Positions 35,799-42,725 of a stretch of DNA of 64,000 nt are shown piece by piece. Source of the stretch: Planctomycetota bacterium. GTDB taxonomy: Bacteria; Planctomycetota; UBA1135; UBA2386. Within the stretch, counting starts at the first letter, position 1, and every line of letters starts with the position of its first letter. The notes under the pieces were generated by a model. That model saw nothing but the letters and a program-made list of their open reading frames with translations. It had not been told where the DNA came from and made no database searches. The stretch is from the NCBI GenBank assembly GCA_021776805.1, contig JAJFFD010000168.1:1-64000 (forward strand), read 5' to 3'. Made by a program: the position numbers and the translations under genes.

Positions 35799-37448
35799 AT
35801 GAAGATTGGCCTCTGCCAGATCAACACCACCGTCGGTGACTTTGCTGGCAACTTGCGGCGCATCGAGGAGGCCTGTGCCGAGGCTCAGCGCGCGGGCGCA
35901 GCCTTGGCGATATTCCCTGAGCTCAGCCTCTGCGGCTACCCGCCTGAGGATCTCCTTCTCCGTCCGGGATTCCTTGCGGCTCATGACCATGCCCTGCAGC
36001 GCTTGGCGGCCAAGCTGCCGCCAAATATGCCGACCCTGGTGGGCTGTCTGGAGGTCAATGCGAACGCGGCCAAGGGCGCTCGTGCCCTTTACAATGGGGT
36101 GGCTTTGATCGAAGGCGGCATGGCAAGAGTGGTCGCGCGCAAGAGTCTGCTGCCGACCTATGACATCTTCGACGAGGCGCGGTACTTCGAGCCCTGGCCA
36201 CGACCCGAAGAGAACCTGGTAGAGATCTCAGGTCTGAAACTGGGCATCAGCATCTGCGAGGATGCTTGGAATGACGCTGAGTTCTTCACAGAGCGACTGT
36301 ACTCCATCGATCCAATCGAGCGGCTGGCCAAAGCCGGCGCGGATATCCTCGTCAATATCTCAGCGAGCCCCTGGCGATCTGGCAACGAGCGCTTTCGCTT
36401 GCGTATGTTGCAGTCCGCGAGCAAGCGCCATGGACTTCCGCTCCTTCTGGTGAATCAGGTCGGGGGAAATGTGAACATCCTCTTCGATGGCGGCTCCATG
36501 GCCCTCGGCCCGAAGGGAGTGGCTGCCCAGCCGGTCTACTTCGAAGAATCCATCCAGGTCGTGGACAGTGCGGAAGAATGGACGGAGCAGGTGCCCGAGT
36601 CGGATCGATGTGAGATGCAGCACCGGGCGCTCTGCATGGGGATCGGGGATTTCGTGCGCAAATTCGGCTTCGGGAAGGTGTTGATTGGTCTTTCAGGGGG
36701 CATCGACAGTGCTCTCACCGCTGCCTTGGCAGTGGATGCTCTCGGCGCTGAGGAGGTGATCGGTATCGCCATGCCTTCATCGCACAGCAGCGATCACAGT
36801 CTGGAAGATGCGCGAGTTCTGGCGGCGAGTCTGGGGATCGAGTTCCATGTCATCCCAATCATCGGTCTCCAGAGTGCCTTCGAAGAAGCTCTGGAGGAGG
36901 TCTTCGCCGACACTGAGGAGAATGTCGCCGAAGAGAACCTGCAGGCGCGCATGCGCGGCAGCCTGTTGATGGCCTACGCCAACAAGTTCGATGCACTGCT
37001 GCTCACTACCGGCAACAAGAGCGAGGCGGCGGTTGGGTACTGCACTCTCTACGGCGACATGTGCGGTGCTCTGGCGCCTATCGCCGATCTTTGGAAGACC
37101 GAGGTCTATGCCCTGGCTCGATGGATCAATCGAGATTCAGTTCGCATCCCTGAAAACACAATCAGCAAGCCGCCTTCCGCGGAGCTGCGACCAGGGCAAT
37201 TGGACTCGGACAGCCTGCCGGACTACGCGCAACTCGACCCGATTCTGCGTCTGTTGATCGAAGAGCGCTTGCCGGCGCAGGAGGTTGCAGGCCAATGTGG
37301 AGCGGATCTTGACAGCGTGGAAGAGCTCTTTCGCAAGGTGCAGGTCAATGAGTTCAAGCGTTTTCAATACGCACCGACCCTGCGGGTGAGCTCACGCTGT
37401 TGGGGCGGGCGTCGACTGCCGACGGTGCACCGCTATCTCAGAGACTGA
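35799..37448 (+). CDS. nadE: Glutamine-hydrolysing NAD+ synthase
   Basis: 549 aa. The N-terminal nitrilase-type glutaminase has its triad Glu41 ('FPELSLCGYPPEDLL'), Lys115 ('ARKSLLPTYDIFDE') and Cys153 ('SICEDAWND'). The C-terminal ATP-pyrophosphatase domain starts with 'GLSGGIDSALTAAL' (SGGIDS at 299-304) and has 'TTGNKSEAAVGYCTLYGDMCG'. It turns deamido-NAD into NAD. Its end overlaps the convergent epimerase gene by 11 bp. Confidence 0.94.
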   Translation: MKIGLCQINTTVGDFAGNLRRIEEACAEAQRAGAALAIFPELSLCGYPPEDLLLRPGFLAAHDHALQRLAAKLPPNMPTLVGCLEVNANAAKGARALYNGVALIEGGMARVVARKSLLPTYDIFDEARYFEPWPRPEENLVEISGLKLGISICEDAWNDAEFFTERLYSIDPIERLAKAGADILVNISASPWRSGNERFRLRMLQSASKRHGLPLLLVNQVGGNVNILFDGGSMALGPKGVAAQPVYFEESIQVVDSAEEWTEQVPESDRCEMQHRALCMGIGDFVRKFGFGKVLIGLSGGIDSALTAALAVDALGAEEVIGIAMPSSHSSDHSLEDARVLAASLGIEFHVIPIIGLQSAFEEALEEVFADTEENVAEENLQARMRGSLLMAYANKFDALLLTTGNKSEAAVGYCTLYGDMCGALAPIADLWKTEVYALARWINRDSVRIPENTISKPPSAELRPGQLDSDSLPDYAQLDPILRLLIEERLPAQEVAGQCGADLDSVEELFRKVQVNEFKRFQYAPTLRVSSRCWGGRRLPTVHRYLRD

Positions 37449-38337
37449 GAAGGTCTCGCAGGGCGGCTTCCAATTCAGGGTGTTGGAACTGATAGCCCGA
37501 CTCCTCGAGTCGAGCCGGCTTGACTCGCTGACCGCTGAGCAGAAGTTCGCGACCCATCTGCCCGAAGATCAGGCTCAGCATGAAAGCCGGGACGGCCATG
37601 AAGGTTGGACGCCCTAGCGCCTTGCCGAGAGCCTTGGTGAACTCCGCGTTACTGACGGGATTGGGGCTCACCGCGTTCACAGTCCCGCTGAGTTGCTCAG
37701 TCTTGATGATGAAGCGAATGCAAGCGACCAAGTCGCGGATGCTGATCCAGCTGATGACTTGCTTGCCGTCGCCAAAGCGTCCGCCGAGACCCAGGCGGAA
37801 GGGGGTGAGCATCTTGCGCAGGGCACCACCCTTGGGACTGAGCACCATTCCGATTCGGAGCTTTACCAAGCGGGTGCTGCCGCCGGCGAGAGGCTCTGTC
37901 GCGCCTTCCCAGTCACGGACCGTGTCCGCCAAGAAACCCTGGCCCAGGGAACTGTCCTCATCGCGGGTCTTGCCGTCGCGGCAAGATGGATAGACGCCGA
38001 CCCCTGAGGCGCTGATGAGGACCGCAGGAGGGTTTCTACAGCTAGCCAAGCGTTCGCAGAGCAGCTTTGTCCCCTTGACTCGGCTATCGCGAATGCGCGC
38101 CCTGCGTTCTGCATTCCAGCGACCTGCAGCGATGTTCGCGCCAGCCAGGTGGACTACCGCATCGAAACCCTCGAGTTGATCGGCGTCGAGTTGGCCCTCC
38201 TCAGGATCCCAGAGGATTTCGTTCGCTTGCGCTTCTCGACCTCTGATGAGTCGAGTCGCTTCCAGGCCCTCCGCCCGCAAGTTGGCCAGTAATTCGCTGC
38301 CCACCATCCCTGATGCTCCACTGATTAGGATTCGCAT
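37438..38337 (-). CDS. TIGR01777-family NAD(P)-binding epimerase/sugar nucleotide reductase-like
   Basis: 299 aa with an extended SDR fold: 'MRILISGASGMVGSELLANLR', 'FDAVVHLAGANIAAGRW' and 'SASGVGVYPSCRDGKTRDEDS' (YfcH/SulA-like family). Its start overlaps the end of the adenine methylase by 13 bp. The substrate is unknown for the family. The convergent nadE gene overlaps by 11 bp. Confidence 0.9.
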   Translation of the reverse strand: MRILISGASGMVGSELLANLRAEGLEATRLIRGREAQANEILWDPEEGQLDADQLEGFDAVVHLAGANIAAGRWNAERRARIRDSRVKGTKLLCERLASCRNPPAVLISASGVGVYPSCRDGKTRDEDSSLGQGFLADTVRDWEGATEPLAGGSTRLVKLRIGMVLSPKGGALRKMLTPFRLGLGGRFGDGKQVISWISIRDLVACIRFIIKTEQLSGTVNAVSPNPVSNAEFTKALGKALGRPTFMAVPAFMLSLIFGQMGRELLLSGQRVKPARLEESGYQFQHPELEAALRDLLSL

Positions 38338-40466
38338 GCTTCCAGTTTTGCCATCTTGCGAAGAGTCATCTGAGTCAGGCGATCATCTGGGTTGAGATCG
38401 CGGTCGACCCGCCAAAACCCTTTTTGATCAAGAGATCTGGTGAGCTCGCGATTGGTCAGGGACCCAATTTCGTGATCGCAGTCGCGCAGGATCCAGGCCA
38501 TGTCACTCAGATCCAGCCCGTAGGCTCTGGCAACGAGAGCGTCGATCCTGGCGCGACGATGGCGGCGAGCGCGTGGGTCGCTGATCCATTCCGCCCGGTC
38601 GATGCCCTGCGCCCGCCAGGCCTTGGCAAAACGAGGCAGAGGCCAGGCGAGCTGTGCGACCATGGAATTGAGCTCTGGAACGGCGAGGATTCTGCTTGGA
38701 TGGGGCAGAGGAGTATCGCGAAGAATGTAGTGGTTGAGGTTGTTGCCACCCAGGCGTGTACGCAGAGCGTAGTCATAGACGAAGCTGTTGAGCACGGCGA
38801 GAAGGGGTAGGTGGAGCGCATTGGGGGCGCGAAGAGTGGGGGCAGAATTGCCGCATGGCGATCCGAGAATGGAGCTCGCGTACATGCTGCGGAGGTTGGT
38901 AGCGGATCCGATCGCCATGAATGCAATCTTGAGCTCGTCGACATCGATGGTAGCGATCTCGAGTTCACTTTCTGCAATCAGGTACTGTGGGCCGAGATCG
39001 CAATCCCCCTCTTCTAGGCGCTGCCATAGGGCCCGTCTGCCCCGTCCCTCTACCCAGCGCTTCTGGTGATCGCAGAAGGCATCGATCATGCGACCCTCGA
39101 TAAGGGGAAAGGCCCTGCGTCCGTCCGGATGCTGCCAGCGACTCAGCTCCGTCTTTCTGAAGCCCTTGGCCTCCAACTCGTCTCGAGCTGCGAAGCGCTC
39201 TGCGTCCAGAGTGAGATCGAACTCACGTCGGTACTCGATCTGCCAGGAGGCCTCGCCTTCGTCAGCGAAGGGGATCGAGTTGGCGTGGATCTTTGTCAGT
39301 AGATCGTGATCGCGCTGGGATTGAATCTCGGGAATCGCCAGGCTACGTGGGCTGAGTTTCGTCAGGAAGCTACGTTGCAGTTGCACTCCATCCCCCTTCT
39401 CTAGCCGCAGCTGTGGATCAGTGCGCATGAAGGCACAGCGTACGTCTCCGGTCTGTCCACCCTTCTGTAGGACGATCGCGGCGAATTTGAATCGGCCATC
39501 GATTTCGAAGACTCGGCTGCGGTTCTCAAAGCCCAGCAGAAGCTCCCAGCGATTCTCTTCGAGCATGAAGCGCCGCAGGGGCGCAGTTCCGAGATCGCTG
39601 TAGATCCCCGCAGGAACCAGCATGCCCAGGCGGCCACCTGGTCTGAGCAGGTGAATCGACATCTCCAAGAAGAGCTTGTAGCTATTGAGATCCCCCGGGC
39701 CGATGTGGCGAAAGGGTGAAGCCGGATTGCGTAGGAAGCTCGCCAATCGCCGCTGCTGGGATTGGATAGATGACCATTCAGCCTCGAGGGCTGGGTCATT
39801 GGCGAAGAGGCGTCGCTGACAGGCTAGAGCTTGGGTCTTGGTGAATTGCTTGTAGCTCGGTTCGTGCCTGGCGAAGAATTCACGGGAGTCGGGCTTGAGA
39901 ATATCCCAGGGTGGATTGCCGATGATCGCGTCGAAGCCACCTTGTGCGCAGATGTTCGCGAAGTCAGTCTGCCATCGAAAGCTACCCTTTGCAGCCAAGT
40001 CAGAAGCGGCTTCCGCGTGAAAGCCGAGAAGCGCATCGCCACAGCGGATCTGTGTCCGCAGATCGATGGCTGCTTCTGCGGCAATGGCGTGGTTCAGATT
40101 TGCCTTGGCTAGATCCACTGCGCGTGGATCTCTGTCCACTCCATAGAGGCAGCTACGACCGATGCGTTGCCGTAGGTTGAGTCGTTCATGCGCGCCGAGT
40201 TTGCTTGGCAGCGCCTTCTCCAGTTGCTGCAGAGCCGCGAGAAGGAAGGCGCCAGCTCCTGCACTGGGATCACAGATGCGAAGAGCGAGCAAGTCCTTTG
40301 GCCCTCTGTTTAAGAGAGGCGAGAGGGTGAACTCGGTGAGCTCAGCGGCGAGCCTCATGTCCGTGTAGAAGCGTCCTTGCTGCTTGCGCTCGCCTCGCTC
40401 CCCGCTGGCGCCCTGGCGCTCGTGGTCCTTGCTCAGTTGCGCAGGGCCTGGCTCCGGATTGCTCAC
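38325..40466 (-). CDS. Eco57I-like N6-adenine DNA methyltransferase, solitary
   Basis: 713 aa. SAM motif I is 'ICDPSAGAGAFL' (DPSAGAG at 66-72) and catalytic motif IV is NPPW at 184-187 ('AIIGNPPWDILKPDS'), as in gamma-type adenine methylases of type II (Eco57I/TaqI-like) and defence systems. Residues from about 480 on probably form the target-recognition part ('AFMAIGSATNLRSMYASSIL', 'TRLGGNNLNHYILRDTPLPHP'). No nuclease or helicase lies nearby. It sits 2 nt behind an RbfA-like gene and overlaps an epimerase gene. Orphan methylase or regulator is likely. Confidence 0.85.
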   Translation of the reverse strand: MSNPEPGPAQLSKDHERQGASGERGERKQQGRFYTDMRLAAELTEFTLSPLLNRGPKDLLALRICDPSAGAGAFLLAALQQLEKALPSKLGAHERLNLRQRIGRSCLYGVDRDPRAVDLAKANLNHAIAAEAAIDLRTQIRCGDALLGFHAEAASDLAAKGSFRWQTDFANICAQGGFDAIIGNPPWDILKPDSREFFARHEPSYKQFTKTQALACQRRLFANDPALEAEWSSIQSQQRRLASFLRNPASPFRHIGPGDLNSYKLFLEMSIHLLRPGGRLGMLVPAGIYSDLGTAPLRRFMLEENRWELLLGFENRSRVFEIDGRFKFAAIVLQKGGQTGDVRCAFMRTDPQLRLEKGDGVQLQRSFLTKLSPRSLAIPEIQSQRDHDLLTKIHANSIPFADEGEASWQIEYRREFDLTLDAERFAARDELEAKGFRKTELSRWQHPDGRRAFPLIEGRMIDAFCDHQKRWVEGRGRRALWQRLEEGDCDLGPQYLIAESELEIATIDVDELKIAFMAIGSATNLRSMYASSILGSPCGNSAPTLRAPNALHLPLLAVLNSFVYDYALRTRLGGNNLNHYILRDTPLPHPSRILAVPELNSMVAQLAWPLPRFAKAWRAQGIDRAEWISDPRARRHRRARIDALVARAYGLDLSDMAWILRDCDHEIGSLTNRELTRSLDQKGFWRVDRDLNPDDRLTQMTLRKMAKLEACES

Positions 40467-40468
40467 TT

Positions 40469-40771
40469 CTACTCCGCGGCCTTGATGACCTCGAAGCGAA
40501 TGTCCGGCACCTTGCGGCGGCTGATAGTTTGAATCAGCCCTTCGGTGAGCACCGGCCTTGCCGCCTCCAGTCGTGCAAGAACCTCCTCGCGGCTCAGGCT
40601 CGGCTCCGCGTCCTGCAGGCTGAAGGTCGCGCGGAGGTGCTTATCGTCCGGGGCCGGCTCGACGCTCTCGACCGTCATGCTCTGCAGCAGCTCATCAGCA
40701 CACTCGCTCATCAGGCTGAGTTCGAGTGAGCGGCGGACCTGCTTGCAGAGTTGGAGGGCTTTGTGGCTCAT
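40469..40771 (-). CDS. RbfA-like ribosome-binding factor
   Basis: 100 aa. The pattern 'QVRRSLELSLMSECADELLQSMTVESVEPAPDDKHLRATF' and 'VLARLEAARPVLTEGLIQTISRRKVPDIRFEV' follows the KH-like RbfA fold, whose homologues aid 16S rRNA maturation. It is shorter than usual and not in the typical nusA-infB-rbfA cluster, so the name is moderately certain. It leads an operon with the adenine methylase. Confidence 0.65.
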   Translation of the reverse strand: MSHKALQLCKQVRRSLELSLMSECADELLQSMTVESVEPAPDDKHLRATFSLQDAEPSLSREEVLARLEAARPVLTEGLIQTISRRKVPDIRFEVIKAAE

Positions 40772-40858
40772 CTTCTGTCATTCGCAATCTAGTGCCCTTC
40801 CCGCTCCAGGTCGATCGCGCGGCTTGAATTTGGCTGCTACAGCGTTAAGCCAGGGCGG

Positions 40859-42034
40859 ATGGCTGACCCCTTCGATCATCTGGCGCAGCGGAGGACGCAC
40901 CTCGGTGCTGGCAACTTGCTGCGCTCTCTCACCGATGTCATCAACAAGGTTGAGGGGGGGATCAACCTCGGTCAGGGGATCTGCGATCTCGATACGCCGC
41001 AGCCGCTGGTGCAGGGAGCTCAGGCGAGCATTCAGGGCGGAGACCGTCAGACCTACACGCCTTACGCAGGATTGCCCGAGCTACGGGAACAGATCGCCAA
41101 GAAGCTCGGCGAGTTCAACAAGATCGCCTGTGAAGCCGAGCAAGTGTTGGTCACCCTGGGGTCTTCAGGTGCCTTCTTTGCCGCGGGTCTTTGCCTCTTG
41201 GAGCCAGGTGATGAGGTCATTCTCTTCGAGCCCTTCTACTCCTACCACCGGTCCTCGCTGCTCCTCATGGGGGCGAAGCCGGTCTGTGTGCCATTGAGCA
41301 GTCCGGACTTTGCCCTGGATCTTGATGCTCTGAAGAAGGCGATTACTCCCAGGACTCGCGGCATCATCATCAACACCCCGGGCAACCCCTCTGGAAAGGT
41401 GTTCAGCGCGGAAGAGATGACGGCGATCGCTGAACTGCTCGACGGCAGCGACATCATCGTGTTCACCGACGAGGTCTACGAATACATGTGCTTCGATGGC
41501 CGCGAACATGTATCGCCGGCGACCATCGATGGGCTGTGCGAACGCAGTTTGACCATGGGGAGCTATAGCAAGACCTTCTCCGTGACCGGCTGGCGGATCG
41601 GCTACCTGCTTGGACCGGCTGACACGGTCGATGCCATCGGCCAGGTATGTGATCAGATGCATGTCTGCGCGCCACGACCGATGCAGAGAGGTGTGCAGCG
41701 TGCTCTGTCAGAACTGCCGGCGACCTTCTACTCGGCACTGCAGAGCAGCTACGGCGAGAAGCGGGAGCGCTTCTGCAGCGCCTTGGCTGCCGCAGGATTC
41801 ACTTTCACCAAGCCCCAGGGCGCCTATTACGTGTTAGCGGACTACCGGAAGGTGCTCGGCGACCTGGATCCTCATGCGGCAACCCTGGAGCTGATCGATC
41901 GCGTCGGTATCAATGCTGTGCCCGGCCACGTCTTCTATGAAAACCCGGATGGGGTGCGCAGTCTGCGCTTCCAATTCGCGGTGACAGGGGAGGTCTTGGA
42001 GGAGGCCTGCCGACGCTTCGAGGGCATGGCCTGA
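40859..42034 (+). CDS. Class I/II PLP-dependent aminotransferase
   Basis: 391 aa fold type I enzyme. 'INLGQGICDLDTPQPL', 'YAGLPELREQIAKKL', 'IINTPGNPSGKVFSAEEM' and the PLP lysine region 'GSYSKTFSVTGWRIGYLLG' are present, along with the substrate Arg near 'LRFQFAVT'. It resembles the aspartate/methionine/kynurenine aminotransferase group. The amino donor cannot be predicted. Divergent from the RbfA-like gene, 87 nt apart. Confidence 0.9.
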   Translation: MADPFDHLAQRRTHLGAGNLLRSLTDVINKVEGGINLGQGICDLDTPQPLVQGAQASIQGGDRQTYTPYAGLPELREQIAKKLGEFNKIACEAEQVLVTLGSSGAFFAAGLCLLEPGDEVILFEPFYSYHRSSLLLMGAKPVCVPLSSPDFALDLDALKKAITPRTRGIIINTPGNPSGKVFSAEEMTAIAELLDGSDIIVFTDEVYEYMCFDGREHVSPATIDGLCERSLTMGSYSKTFSVTGWRIGYLLGPADTVDAIGQVCDQMHVCAPRPMQRGVQRALSELPATFYSALQSSYGEKRERFCSALAAAGFTFTKPQGAYYVLADYRKVLGDLDPHAATLELIDRVGINAVPGHVFYENPDGVRSLRFQFAVTGEVLEEACRRFEGMA

Positions 42035-42168
42035 TGCGCTCCTCCGGGGTCGATTGGGAAGCTGCGAATCCCGGAAGTTAATTCCCCTCGACCGCGTCCT
42101 AGGTCCCATACCTCGAATGGGGGGTACGAACGACTTCTCTGGATAGGAAGTGGAAACTAGACGGAAGT

Positions 42169-42202
42169 GAAGCGGGGAGGGGCCTTGGCCCCTCCTCGCT
42201 TC
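42169..42202. terminator. Strong GC-rich hairpin between aminotransferase and MaoC genes
   Basis: A 16-bp stem (GAAGCGGGGAGGGGCC against GGCCCCTCCTCGCTTC, one G-U pair) with a very short loop lies 135 nt after the aminotransferase stop. There is no T tract, so it is either a terminator that works without one, an RNA structure, or a protein site. Confidence 0.45.
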
Positions 42203-42290
42203 GTGTACCAAGCTTGCAGAGATGATGCCCTGCTTGGTCTCCTTGGCCCTCTCCACTACCTTCGGGTAGTCCCAGCCCAGGACTCGCCCC

Positions 42291-42725
42291 ATGAAGGTCC
42301 AGCCCCGAGAGCGCTTCTCCTCCCAGGTCCAGCTCAGCCCTGATTCCGTCGCCGACTTTGCGCGCGCGGCCGGGGACATGAATCCCCTGCATCACGACGC
42401 AGAATTCGCGGCCAGGTCACGCTTCGGCAAGCTGATCGCGAGCGGGCCGCAGACCTCCGCGATGCTCATGGCCCTGACCGCCAGCCACTTCTCCAAGTCC
42501 GCCAACATGCTCGGTCTGGATTTCTGGTTTCGCTTCAAGAAGCCAGTCCTCGCGGATGAGAGCGTCAAGCTGGAGTGGATGGTCATTTCGGTGCAGCCAT
42601 GTGCCCGTCTCGCTGGAGATCTGGTCGACCTGCGAGGTCGTCTGGTCAACGAATCGGGCCAGACGGCAGTTGGAGCCAAGGGCCGGGTGTTGATCCTCAA
42701 TGAACCGGCAGGAGCCAAGTCATGA
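42291..42725 (+). CDS. MaoC-like (R)-specific enoyl-CoA hydratase
   Basis: 144 aa hot-dog fold protein. The active-site hydratase 2 motif is 'DFARAAGDMNPLHHDAEFAARSRFGKLIASGPQTSAML'. It probably hydrates short trans-2-enoyl-CoA. The next gene starts on the overlapping ATGA of its stop. No polyester synthase gene is nearby; involvement in acyl-CoA catabolism is inferred. Confidence 0.88.
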   Translation: MKVQPRERFSSQVQLSPDSVADFARAAGDMNPLHHDAEFAARSRFGKLIASGPQTSAMLMALTASHFSKSANMLGLDFWFRFKKPVLADESVKLEWMVISVQPCARLAGDLVDLRGRLVNESGQTAVGAKGRVLILNEPAGAKS

